In this document: in pieces, positions 36,049 through 48,149 of the stretch
Layout of the letters: each line of letters begins with the position of its first letter
How positions within the stretch are numbered: position 1 is the stretch's first letter
From: Arctopsyche grandis
Taxonomy: Eukaryota; Arthropoda; Insecta; Trichoptera; Hydropsychidae
Direction: 5' to 3'
Assembly: GCF_051622035.1 (NCBI RefSeq)
Contig: NC_135360.1
Location: 13,134,001-13,198,000, forward strand
Length of the DNA: 64,000 nt
Made by a program: the position numbers and the translations under genes
The notes under the pieces: model-generated
Database searches by the model: none
Seen by the model: only the letters and a program-made list of their open reading frames with translations
Told to the model about the DNA's origin: nothing

Positions 36049-39000
36049 ATGAGCCGGTGGGGGCGCGGCCGCGGAGCCAGCGTGGCCGTGCCGCTGGAGC
36101 ACCTCTTCCGGGAGAACTCCAACTGCCCTTCGGCAGCGCGATCGGCCGGCACCGTCGGCAAGTGGGGCATCACCAGCTTCACCAGCATTCGCACAGCGCC
36201 ATACTGTTAGTATATACACACTCACACACCCACACCCTCTCTTTCACCCTCGCTCGCATGCCTCTCCCCTCCCTCCCCCACGTGCGATTTGGCGCGGACA
36301 CGCCCCCCTGCTCGCGACCCCTCCCCCCCCCTCCACCCCCCCCTCCGGTGGCCCTTCTGGAAGTTGTGCATTGTCTCTGGGCCAAAGCAACGGCCATGTC
36401 CGCTCGGCCGCCATTTTGTTTATTTTGACGTTTCTCCCGCGGCTTTTTTCGATTTCGATCATGTATTTTTTTGGTCGTGGCGTTTCATCGATTCGTCGAC
36501 CATGGCCTTCGATATTTTTTGTAATTTTTTTTATAATATATATGTCTTACGCATTATTATTACGTTGTCGTTCGCACGTTATTGATTTTGTATTTCATGA
36601 TTAAAATGTCAATATTTACAATGTGTAACATTCACGATGACGAATTCTATATTTAGACATTTTTATTTTCGTACCTATGTGACTGACTTTCCATTTTATC
36701 CTGATTGGGACACATTTCTTTTTATTTGTTTAAACTATTTAGACCTCTATAATGGACGTTGTCTTTCTGTTTAAAGAAAGGTCCTATCTACATACATACG
36801 ATAAACTGTTAACAATATATTTTTATTTTTTATTTTATTTTATTAATTGAAAAATCAACAGACAGGATGGATGTACATAGATATGTATAAAAAAAACAAA
36901 TAGTAAATAAATAATATATGTAACATCCGAGTCCAATAATAGATTTTTACATAAATGAAAAAGATAAATATGAGGAAAACAAATTAAAAAGTAAAGAATA
37001 AAGGCATGACAAAATATGTAGAACATTGCATAATTAAACTATAGTATTAAAATATTTGGAAAAGGTTATAAAATAGAATATAAGAAGAAATTGAAATTTA
37101 CAAATATAAAACAAATGAAAAAGGTAAATACAAAATAAACAAATGAAAAGGAAAAGAATGAAAGCTATAATATGATTAAATAGCACATTACATAACTAAA
37201 CTAAAGTATAAAAATATTGGAAATATTGGAAAAATAGAATGGGAGAAGAAATGAATCAATCGGTCAAGATTCTCTTGATGTTAGACCTGAATTGATGTAG
37301 GGAAATACCAAATAGATCAACCTCATTCAGCTCTCCGTTAAACATACGATAAACGCGCTGCAGATAAAAATATTTTTGGGAATTAGTATTGAAAGGATCA
37401 AGTGAAAAGAGTGCAACTCGTCTAGAGTACCGAACTGGGATTCTGAAATTAACCTTATATCTATATATCTTGTATATAATTTCGAAAGAGACTTTGTATG
37501 TATGTAAGTTTTGGTTCGTAGAATCCGTGACGTTAAATTTAATAAAAAAAAAAAAAAACAAATGAATATTAATATAAAATGTTTACTATTAGGTTAGCCA
37601 TGGTTTATATTACAAATACCGAGCGAAGCCGGGTAAAACCTCTAATAAAAAATAAAGATAAATTATTGTATACTATATATAATGCTAGTGGTGCTACCCG
37701 GCTTCGCTCAGCAAAAGGAAATGCAGTCTAATAATGAGAATACTGTCGAACCATGAAAAAATCTTAATTTTTTTTGTTTTTTTTATTTGAATCGAAAAAA
37801 ATATATATTATTTAACGACCGACCAATCACAAACCGTCTTTGACCAATCCAACCAATCAGAAAGTTTTATATATATAAGATGTGTGTTAGTAGCTTACAA
37901 ATATCAAATTATATAAATTTGCTTTTACTCGATACAAAAAAATATTTACAAAATTGCGTTGTACTCAATATAGGTTTTTCATTTCAAATTGACCCTTTTA
38001 CATGTTAAATAATATAAATATAAATTTTTCATTTCAAATTAGAAGACTGATTTGACATTGAAATGAATAAGGGTCAATTTGGAATGAAAAACCTGTATGT
38101 ATATTCTTCTTCTAATGCCGAATCTGTATTCAGACGTAGGCGACTACCATGGGCAGACATCGTTTGTGGCCCGTGCGAATTCTTCCCTATCATGGGCAAG
38201 CCGAAATAGCTTTTCGAGACCGAGTCCCATCCATGACCTGATGTTCCGGAGCCAAGAGAGCTTCTTTCTCCCAAGCCACCGTTTGCCTTCTATTTTCCCT
38301 TCTATGATTGTTTGTAGAAGGCGATATTTGGGGCCGCGAATAATGTGGCCAAAGTATTCCAACTTACGGCGCTTCACCGTGTCAAGAAGCTCTCTCTTTT
38401 TATGAAGAAGCTGGAGGACTGTTTCGTTTCTTACATGCTCCTTCCACGAGATTTTTAGCATCCTGCGGCAACACCACATTTCAAAGGACTATCCTGTTCA
38501 TGGATGCCACTAACAGTGTCCATGTTTCGCATCCGTACAGCAACACCGACCAAACATAGGAGTGCAGGACTCTTAAACGCAATTTCTTAGACAACCTTCG
38601 ACAACATAAAACATTTTTCATGCTGCCGAAGGCATTTCTATGTATATTACTTGTATAAATTGAATCTTTTTTTGCAGAACTATATCTCTCCCATGATCAT
38701 TTTTAAATGGAAATATAAAAATTTTACCGTAACAACATGAATTATTGAAGTGAATTAGGAATATTAGGACTGACAATAGCAAGTCTATCTAAATATATGT
38801 GTAATATATATTAGGGGTGGTTAATTTTTTTCAGGTGGCAGACCAGATTGATTATTTCTTGAGACAGTCATGAGCCAAAGCCACTGATAAATAATCGAAA
38901 GGGGGTGGGGCGTCGGTTGACCGAATCAGTGATGAACGCGGTCAGATAAAAATTCAATATGATTCATCAAAAGTAATCATCCAATTGAAGCGTACAGCCG

Positions 39001-42000
39001 TATAAATATGTGTGTTATACTTTTATCATTTTACAATTGTACTATTGCACCAAATAACAAATGTACTAATGCACTCTGTGATTAATGATAAAACAATAAC
39101 GCAACACATATGTATGTATATCTTTATTCCACTTGTGACCCAAAATACCCAATCACGAGGCTTTTTCAACCTCTTCCACTTACTTTTAAAACAGACTGTG
39201 AATGCAGATTATTAGTGGATGATATGTGTATTATTAATCGACAAAAACATTTTTGAAAAATTGTAACGTGTATTTATTCGGCCACACACACTTCAATTGA
39301 TTCATGGAAATGAAAGAAAGGGATTGAATCGACAATTTCCACCCTGTATGAAAAATTCTGAAAACTAAATTATTATGAGCACAATTTTTTAAAACCATTT
39401 AAAAATTGAAATGGAAAAATTCTTATATGAGAAGAATTGTCTGTAATTTATACAAATCACTTATGATAATTAGCGCCATAGGCATTTTTTTAAATTTTAA
39501 TCGAATTTATAAGGAATGCATATCTAAGTGAAAGTCTCTTATCATTTAAAGCTGCATATAAACCTAAAATTAGTATTGTATTAAATTCTTATCTAAGGAG
39601 GTGGTTATCACATTGTAAATCAATCAATTCTAATTGAATATTTGATAGATATTTCTCCACATTGAACATAAAAGGCAAAATTATCAATAATGAATTATTT
39701 TCGATTTCTCTACAGTCTTTAAATCGGTGATCAAACTATGAATTCGTTCTTTAATTTGCGAACTATATGTATAGAAATCTGTTTCACTGAAATTTAATTT
39801 GGTGAAATATAAACATCGTCGTGGGCCAGATAGATTCAGCCCACAGACCGGCTTTTGCCCATGTCTAATATGTATCTGAACTATTGGTCAATTCTTAAAC
39901 ATTTTAAAGAGGAAGAAAAAGGATTCATACTGAAAAGCAAGTCTACTGTGTTTCACCGTCTTGAAATAATATGACACTCGTTTTTTTTTACTTTTTCGGA
40001 GTATCTCGTTGCCTAGTTTGTACATATACAAAAGCATACACAAATGTTTTACATAGTGAAATAATATAAGCTTACATATTTATAACTGATATAATCATAA
40101 TCTATAATATATTGGTATGTTTATATACATATATTATTTTAAATTAATCAATAGATTGAATTAATCAACCGATCGTACAATTAATAAATAATATACTTCA
40201 TCAACTACATTTTCTTGTCCAGTAAGTAAGCAATTCTGCACACTATTTAAAGCCGCTTATATTTGATGAATAAAATTAACCTATGAACTTTAAAAGATTT
40301 CGCTTATCACAATTGACCTTACACATGTGTTCTATTGAAACGAATACCCAGTATCACTCGAATGTTGTTTTTTTTTTTTTAGTTGATCATCTGAAAATTC
40401 TCTAAAGTAATCTCGAGATAATCTAGCCATGTTTAATTTAGGAATTAGTACATTAGAAGATATAGCTTTTACTAATACGTTTATGTGTAATTGAGTATAA
40501 TGTTTGTTGTAGCATTTGGACCTAATACTCCAGTTCAAAAGAAACCGAAGCAGGATCAGAACAGTCCACTAACAGTACCGGCTGTCGAGCCAAACGTCGC
40601 TCCACCCAAGCCGAAAAAGTTTTTCAAATCTCGCAATGTTGTACCATCGGAAGATGCTGCGCTACCGACGAGCAGCGTCGCGCCGCCGGATGCTGAAAAA
40701 GCATTCCCCTCGTTTAGTAAGAAGGAGGAAAAGCAGACTAAGCCGATTAGCTACTCAAAGAAGACACCTAAAGTTGATACTGGTGATAATGCTGCTGAAA
40801 AACTTGAAATCCCAAAACTCAAGATACACGTCGAGCGCTCCCCCAAAAGTAACAGAAGCAAGTTCTTCGCTACCAAAGCTTCTAAAAAGGATGAGACTGT
40901 AGTCGAGGAGAAGACGCACTTGAGTCCCAACAAGAGGTACCTCGTAAGGAACCGGGACAAAGTGATCAACTATTCCGAAGACCGTAGCAATAGCCCGCCG
41001 GCTGCAAGTGCTGACGCTTCCGTAAACTTAAGCACTGTCAAAGTCAGCACCCCAAAAACCAGCCCGGCGCTATCCTCGCCTACTACGACTTATGTCAAGC
41101 CTGGTCTTTTGAGCCCGACTAATAAAGATGGCAAACCACCGATTGTTCTCAGAATATCGAAAGGAACTTCTCGTCTGTTGAGTACTGATTCGGAAGAAAT
41201 TCTCACTTCGCCGAATACAGACAGAAACTCATTTTCGGATCCGTGTGTAGATAATTCTACTGAATCGGTAGTAGTACGCGAAGCAGAAACCATCGCAAGT
41301 CCACCTACTAAACAAGAAAGTCTTAAAATAACTATAAAATGTTATTCCGGCAACAAAGAGAAGTCGTTTAAGAACAAGAGTGATAGAATCAATTCTAAAT
41401 CGACTGATGTAGTAACGGAAGATATAGATAAAGAAAGCTTACAGACTGCACGAGCTACTAGGTCCTCGCGAAGAAATCAACATAAGGAAGTTAACGATGA
41501 ACCAGTTAAGGGTGCATCTCCTCCTCCTGGTAGTGATAATTACGAACTGTATAGAACATTAGCATCACCTGATTCAGAACCACCACATGGAGATTCTCTC
41601 AACGATACCTCACTACCGAATACAACACATTCGTCTCCGAATGAAACTGCCAACGATGTAGAATTATCTTTAGCAGTGTTGGATTCGGGAGAAAACTTAG
41701 AAAATACTGTAAATGATATCAAACATCCTAAAATTTTATCACCATCAGCTGCCGAGAGGGATAATCAATCGGAGAATTCAACCGGTAGGGCTATGAGACA
41801 CAGAGCCACTATTAACTATAATGAAAACGCAAACAGTTTCATCGACGATATAACTTCCTCGAGGTTCAATAAAAATCCAGCAAAAAGTTACAGTAGAAAA
41901 ACTAAAAAGAAGTCTGATGCTTCTCAAGCGGCCGTCAATGAAGTGCAATCAATGGACACAAGCTCACCCGACGACGCCGAGACTGTTGCCCTAGAATCTC

Positions 42001-45000
42001 TACCTGTACCTAAAATTAGTGAAGTCGCAAATGAGGAGGCGTCTGCGGCCGCCGGTGACGTTGAAAGTGAAGTGACTGTGGTGAAAAACAATAAAAAGAC
42101 TGTCGTTCAAAAAAGTAGTACATTCGAGTTTGACGACGGTCCGATCGAACCCGACGAGCCTAGTGATGTGGTCCAAGAGAAAAGTCTCAAATCTAGTGAT
42201 AAACAATTGAAGAACAATAGTGACCGACACGTCTTCAAATCTCCCAAACGGCTCATCAGCGACGGCAGCCCCGTCTCGGCTGACAACGAGGAGAAGCCCA
42301 GCGTGAAGCTGGTGATAACCAAAAAGAAAGGTTCGATTTTCAAGAGCCGCTCCCTCGTCAACGATGGCCCCGGAGCCGCTGGCAAGAAACGGCACCTCTA
42401 TAAGCACAAGTGGGCCGACGATGTATGTAAACAATATCTTATTCTTACTATTATATTTAAAGATATACAGTAAAAAACCGCATTCATGTTTTTTTTTTAT
42501 GATTAGATAACAGCCTTGAATTGAAATATGCGAGTGCTTAAGTGAACTGTGATTGTATAATAAATATTTGCTGCCTAATCATACTACTTTCTAATTGACA
42601 ATGCGTTCATTTTCACACGCTCTGTATTACTACTATCGTTTCTTTGGCAATACATAATAGCATGTCGAATGTAATTTTAAATTTATAATTCTTTTGCAGG
42701 GAAAAGGTGGTCAAACTCCTCGTCCAGAACCAGAAGCCGGCGCACAGGTGGCTTTGCAAGAATTCGAAGAGAGTCGTATGCTCACTCGAGTGACTAGATA
42801 TCAAAAAGATAAAAATCCTTCACTCGAAGATGAAATAGAACCTTACACTAGTGTTAAATGCCCAAAGAATGCTAAAGACGTACGTATTTAAGTGAGGCTG
42901 TCATAATAGAGTTATAGTTCTTGGAATTGTCGGTTAATAAACTGAACTCAATCCTTTTGCCAATTTGAGATAACAGTCTGTTTTTCGTCAAGGATTAATC
43001 CTGGATGAACTGTCACTCTGTCGCGATAGCCTCTTTTTATTATTGAAATATTTCAATGAGTTAACTGCCACTCATGAACCTGTACGCCAGAAATTTTTAA
43101 ATTAGTTGGAACGTGCAAAAAAAGGGATTTGACTCATATAATTCGAGGCTCCCGGAGGTTTTGGTGTGACCTTGCATGCGTGTGTGTATTTGTGACTGTG
43201 GTGTTAAAAAATGACTGAGCAGTAGATTTCGTGATCCGAACTGCCTTATATTTTTCAGGGAATTATTATAATTTATAAAATTAAAATTGTTTTTAAACAA
43301 GAAGGGAACATAATGTTGGTTGTAATTATCAGTACCAATTCAATGGACGTCTAATATTAGCGTTGAATATTTTGTATGAACCCCGAGGACCAAATTTCTT
43401 TCTAATTAAAAAATAAATAAAGTAAAAATTCATACGCCAAGTACTCGTTTCGGTATTAGTTATAGTGGAAAAATATAACGTTTTTTGTTATATTTCTGTT
43501 AGCCTTTAGATGTTATATAATTTGTTACCCCATACGGCCCATTGGCAAGTCCCATTGGCACCCACAAAAGACATAGCCACGTTCAAAAGCCTATCTCTAG
43601 TCATTATTAGAGCCCGGAATCTGAAGGGGCTGTTTATTGTTCAATGATTGTAAATGCATTGTTAAAGGTTTGCTGAACCTTTTTTACAAAGCATTTACAA
43701 CAATTGAACAATAGGCGGCACGTTTCCGGCCCCTTCAGATTCCGACCTCTGGTCATGATGCACGAAAGTATAAAAATGAATTGTAACGAGAGTATAAAAA
43801 TTGTAGCTAATCCAAACAAACCCTAGATAACCCTAGATTTCGAGTTTTGTAACGGTGTGTTTACACTCTCTAATATATCTTGCAACATTTTAAAATAAAC
43901 AAAAGAAGTCTATTAATGAATGTATTTTTCCAAAACTAGTTCCATCTTCTTCATTGTTGTTAAAATGTAATGCTCACAATCTAAAATACTCGGCAGTTAG
44001 GGATTTCCATCTGGAAATTCTGTTATGGTTTTAAATTCAGAAATTTCGGTGTAAACCAGTCTTTATAAACATTGACACGGATTACACGACCCATATTCAA
44101 TGCATTTTTTTTTTTTTAATGCTACTTGGAAAGGCTTAGCGGGTAGTATTCTTGTTTATTTTTTACATACTCAAAAAACAACGCCTATTGGCGTATTTCA
44201 GGCTCATGAAATTGTTGGCAAAACGCCGATCGGCGTTGGTCAACATTCAAAGGGTTAAGTAGCAACCCTGATAACATATGTTGCATTTTTATCTGGAAAA
44301 CTCAAATCGTCGTTTTTTTTTTTTTTGTAACAATGTTAAGGTGCTTATAAAACCCATTTTTAAATGTTAAATATTGTACGTTTCGGAAGAGAAATCGCCC
44401 GCGAGATGAGTCGTTGCGTGACTCACAGATGAGTCGCTGGCGTACAAATGGTTAAAGATGAGATAATGTTTATCTGATAAGCGTCATATTGCTTCAAAGA
44501 CATGCATAATAAGCTTATTTGATGTGTTTCATATTTTTCAGTATTATACGGTGGTAAGAAATGTTAAGAAGGCGCATCAAATTCAAGAAATCGGTGAATT
44601 TCAAGAGTTCAACGATGATGTTGAGTACATCTTGGATGCTTTGCAAGTCAGTTTTTACGATTTGTTTTTATTTCAAACGTTTTCAATCTGCAATTTGAGG
44701 TGTTGTTAATACTTTGATGTGACTTTTCAGGACAACAATCCAATGTCGACGAGATGTCTCTCTGCGATTACGCTGGCGTCCAAGTGTACAGCGCCCGCTT
44801 TTAGAATGCATGTTCGGGCTCATGGAACAGTTGCAAAGTTCTTCAGAGCATTACACGATGCCACTAATGATCAAGTAATTTATATTTCGTATTTTTGTAC
44901 GTTTGTAATGACTTTTTTTTTTGTATTTAATACTCTTATACTTTGCAGAGTTTGGGATTGTGTACGGCAACTGTCATGTTCGTACTGTCACAAGATAGAC

Positions 45001-48000
45001 TTAATATGGATTTGGATAGAGAATCGTTAGAGTTGATGCTTAATTTATTAGAATCGGACGTATCGCATAAGTATGCCCATTTTGATATATATTTTAATTA
45101 TTTACACTGTATAAAATGTAATTTTATATTTGTTTTTAATTCGCCAGAGACGCTTTAGATGACTGTGGACTTACATCTGCTCAATTAGCTAAAAATAAAG
45201 AAAGAGTTCGTGAACTGTGTGCTGAAATAAAAAGTCAAGGAAAAGCCAAGCATTTAGATCTCGACAATATCACAGTATGTGTGATTTATGTATATATCAT
45301 TTTATGATTCATTTAAGGATGGTGATATTTATATGTATTGGTTTATTATTAGGTGGGCCACTTGGCGATGGAAACGCTATTGAGTTTGACGTCGAAACGA
45401 GCCGGCGAGTGGTTCAAAGAGGAGCTGAGAGCGCTAGGCGGAGTGGATCACATTTTAAGCACCATCTGCGACTGCTGTACGAAGATCGGTGATTATGTAG
45501 CGGAATGGTCGCCGACGTTGTTGGATCTGCTGCGGAAAGTTGACCGATGCATGCGCGTATTGGAGAATGTAAGCTGGCGTTCACTGTTTGCTCGTTTCTG
45601 AATCGTTTTCGTGGTATTAAACTGGCGTATGTTGTGAACAGGTGTCTCAGCAGAATGAAGAGAATCAAACGTATTTGGTGAGTTGGAAGAACGGGCAGGC
45701 GGTCGATATCCTCGTGAGATTATTTAGATTGTGCGACCGAGAGATACCGCTTTATCCGACGTGCGGAACAGGTAACAGTGCTGGAGGGGCCGGTGCCACT
45801 ATCCGTGATGCCCTCCTGCCGACTCTCAAAGTCCTCGTCAATCTTACGCATTCCTTCAGACCCAGTTGTAAGTGAACTTTGTACACTGTTTTATTTTCTT
45901 CATTTATGTGAAACGTGTTGATTGATTATCATTGTTTTTGGTACTTTCAGCTATGGGTAGTACTGTCGTCGGTGAACAAAAAGGCATTATCGATGCTAGT
46001 TTGCATCTTTTACTACAAGCGCCGAATTATTTACCTGATCATAATAATTTCGAATTCAGTGTTTGTGTATGTATTATTACTTTTATTTATTTTTGTTTTG
46101 ATGTAATGAATTCAGTGTTTAATGTGTTGTTGATTTTTGTAGGTTCTATTGCTTTTGATTAATTTGATGCAAAATAATTCTGCAAATATTAAATTGCTAG
46201 TGAGCGCACAGGCGCCGGCCGATTTTGAATCAGTTTTTTATTGTAATAAACCGGCTATACAAGCGTTGATTGATCATTTCTATAAGAGGGAGGACCTTGC
46301 CAGGTTTGTAGTGATATATTTTCTTATGTTATTATACATATCATCATCATCATCATCTACAGCCATACACTGCTGAATGAAAGCCTCTCTAACACGCTTC
46401 CACTCGTCTCTGTTTTACGCAACTCACTCCACACATTTTCCTAATTTCTTCTATCCATCTTCCCTGTGGTCTTCCTTTTACCCTTTTACATTCTCTCGGG
46501 TACCATTCTAGTACAATCATCTAATATTTTTTTATGTTATGTTAACCCAATATGGATCGCTTGAAATTTTCAATAACTATGATTATCTTTCGCAAAGTAA
46601 TGGTAAAAAAAATAATAAATTTTGTAAATTAAATATATCTATCAATTAAATTGAAAATTGAAAAATGGAATACACTTAAACTTTACAGTTGTTTTTGACC
46701 ATATGAATTATCAGATCAATATTTCTGAAACTGGTTGTTTGTTTGGTATAAGATTTATATACATTTCAGTAGGCAGCAAATTAAATGGTCAGAATTTAAA
46801 TCCATTTTTGGTCAGAATAAAAATCGAAGCTCGGACAGAACTTAATTATTCAGAGTCAGAATAAAAGCAATGAATGGTCATAGTAAAAATAATAAATGGT
46901 CAGAATATACAAGCTATTTCAATATATTTCGTATAATAAACGATAATTATCTTGTAGATCATTGAATGAAAGATTCAATTTGAAAAGTATGAAAGTATAT
47001 GGGAAAAGAACTCAGTCAATTTCAGTATTTGGGAATTTGTAATCTTTTCTGAATATTATCGTTCAATTCTTTGGAAAAAAAGTCTAGCTTTAAATCATAG
47101 AAATAAAGAATTTTTTTAATTTATTTATATGGATTTTGGATAAAGATTTACTAGTATAATATCTATGAATGGAAGTTTAAAACAAAATCTTTTAAATAAT
47201 AATTTTTTGTATGAAGTTTGTAGGTTTTATAAATACGCTGTGTTAACGGTTGAATGAAATTTTATTAAAAACACAGTATGTATTTACGGCCCATAGTGAG
47301 TTAATATTATTCGACACAATAAGATGAAAAAATGCAGATCTACTGATTTGTGACCAATTTGTTTACTAGAACTGTATATTTTTCAGAATGGCTGAAAAGA
47401 ATACTGATGCTATTTTGGACGGTGAAAAGGTTAAAGAGGATGAACCAAAAGATAAAAAGAATAAGTCTCACGATGAGTTCATTGAAGAAACTGTCGCAAA
47501 ATGTACTACATATTTACATATTATTATCATATTGAAATGTAGAAAAAAATTGACCCGTTAAATGTTTTATTTCAGTGCTACAGAAAGCCGGTACTCATAT
47601 GGAACACACTATGGTTGGATCGTATATTGTTTTGCTCCTAGGACACGTGGTGATGGAATCGACTGAAAATGAGATAAAAGTTCGCAACATGTTGCCCAAT
47701 CCAACCTTCCAAGACATGCTTACTGTTTTGAAGAGATACTTCAGTTTTCTCAATCTTACAGCTAGTGTAAGTTTAACATACTTATATAATAATAAAAACA
47801 TAAATATGAATTGTTCAACTAATGATTGTAAATTTTAATTCTTTAGGCTGAAGCAGCAATCGTAGCACACGTGAAAGCGACAGAAAAGATCATAAACTAT
47901 CTGGACGATTGCGACAAGAAGCATAATGCGAAGAGCGAGGATCCCAGCACTTCGGATAACGGTGCAACGTCGTCGGTTTTCAACAACGAAAGCAGCCCGA

Positions 48001-48149
48001 TGAACTCTCCGAGCGAAGAGAAGAGTACTTCATTCGCGGGCTATTCCAACATGGACGTGTCTAACAATTCCAACATGTCGGCTACGGAATTCACGTCCGA
48101 GTCGGATAAAATGTCGAGTTCCATGGAAATGGACACTGGATTCAATTGA
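36049..48149 (+). CDS. wapl: WAPL, cohesin release factor (wings apart-like), 14 exons
   Basis: Exons: 36049-36205, 40513-42422, 42700-42879, 44542-44646, 44731-44874, 44949-45070, 45148-45274, 45353-45568, 45642-45867, 45951-46066, 46143-46303, 47387-47502, 47576-47766, 47847-48149. All introns are GT-AG and phases close: 1357 aa. Exon 1 (52 aa plus one base) starts MSRWGRGRG and has [14 protein letters not shown], which matches the insect WAPL N-terminus as I remember it and the human KWG-x-T-x-F segment. Residues ~54-690 are disordered, Ser/Lys-rich, with SYSKK near 132 and SYSRK near 511, resembling PDS5-binding YSR motifs. Residues ~750-1300 are the helical WAPL domain ([40 protein letters not shown]). 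WAPL with PDS5 opens the SMC3-RAD21 gate to release cohesin from chromatin in the nucleus. Its convergent neighbour encodes RAD21. The 4.3-kb first intron is full of repeats. Confidence 0.96.
36816..37450 (-). pseudogene. LINE ORF2 C-terminus with 3' tail
   Basis: On the minus strand 37256-37450 encodes [20 protein letters not shown] and, after a spacer, [19 protein letters not shown] then [14 protein letters not shown]. This matches the usual C-terminal close of Jockey/CR1-type polyproteins (R-x-x-x-Y-N ... F-R-x-x-I). An A-rich-on-minus tail would be expected and a T-rich stretch is present at 36820-36845 on the plus strand. Confidence 0.6.
37468..37645 (+). mobile_element. Short non-autonomous Helitron-like element, copy 3
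   Basis: Starts TCTTGTATATAATTTCG and ends GAAGCCGGGTAAAACCTCTAA. TC...CTAA borders lie between A and T. It is shorter than copies 1 and 2, with an internal deletion and a 15-A run. Confidence 0.65.
37685..37875 (-). mobile_element. Helitron-like 3' end, reversed
   Basis: Starts CTAGTGGTGCTACCCGGCTT on the plus strand and shares internal ATCGAAAAAAAT and GACCAATC stretches with 28197-28430. It lies 40 bp from copy 3, in opposite orientation. Confidence 0.5.
38097..38635 (-). pseudogene. RTE-like LINE ORF2 C-terminal fragment with a frameshift
   Basis: Minus-strand translation gives [19 protein letters not shown] and [14 protein letters not shown], then after a frameshift near 38480 [51 protein letters not shown]. 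This is the familiar C-terminal region of insect endonuclease/reverse-transcriptase polyproteins with the YGCETWT motif. RT catalytic motifs are absent. Confidence 0.8.
42880..44541. other. WAPL intron 3
   Basis: Besides the foldback element at 43608-43751, the intron carries near 44100-44460 GC-richer stretches with paired motifs (GGCGTATTTCAGG; GAGTCGTTGCGTGACTC) that may be an old repeat. No exon was seen. Confidence 0.5.
43608..43751. mobile_element. 144-bp hAT-like foldback element in WAPL intron 3
   Basis: Left terminus TAGAGCCCGGAATCTGAAGG; right terminus on the complement CAGAGGTCGGAATCTGAAGG. The arms pair over most of their length. Flanks GTCATTAT (43600-43607) and GTCATGAT (43752-43759) form an 8-bp duplication with one mismatch. 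Its left arm matches the 3' tail of the LINE at 12219-12285. Confidence 0.8.
46341..46520 (-). pseudogene. LINE ORF2 C-terminal tail in WAPL intron 11
   Basis: The minus strand encodes [20 protein letters not shown], then [10 protein letters not shown] and [18 protein letters not shown]. It corresponds to the decayed tail at 1196-1425 and is better preserved. An ATC/ATG trinucleotide run (46351-46362) sits at its end, as is common for such tails. It is antisense to WAPL. Confidence 0.7.

Larger units (their letters stand above)
36206..40512. other. WAPL intron 1: repeats, no exon seen
   Basis: Donor GTTAGT at 36206, acceptor TTTGTTGTAG at 40512. After a GC- and C-rich start (to about 36430) it holds an A-rich LINE tail (36816-37255), a LINE ORF2 end, two Helitron-like pieces and an RTE-like ORF2 end, listed separately. 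The stretch 38660-40500 is AT-rich with nothing recognised. An additional small exon cannot be excluded, but the exon 1 to 2 phase closes without one. Confidence 0.6.

Noticed and set aside
35772-36225. Long minus-strand ORFs (140 and 108 aa) over the WAPL first exon
   Set aside because: They are antisense to the conserved WAPL exon 1 in GC-rich DNA, where stop codons are rare; no domain seen.
40491-40512. ATG at 40491 as the WAPL start
   Set aside because: These bases are intron: a good acceptor (TTTGTTGTAG) ends at 40512, and exon 1 at 36049-36205 joins in phase and supplies the conserved N-terminus.
41990-42434. 144-aa and 92-aa minus-strand ORFs
   Set aside because: Antisense to WAPL exon 2, no independent support.
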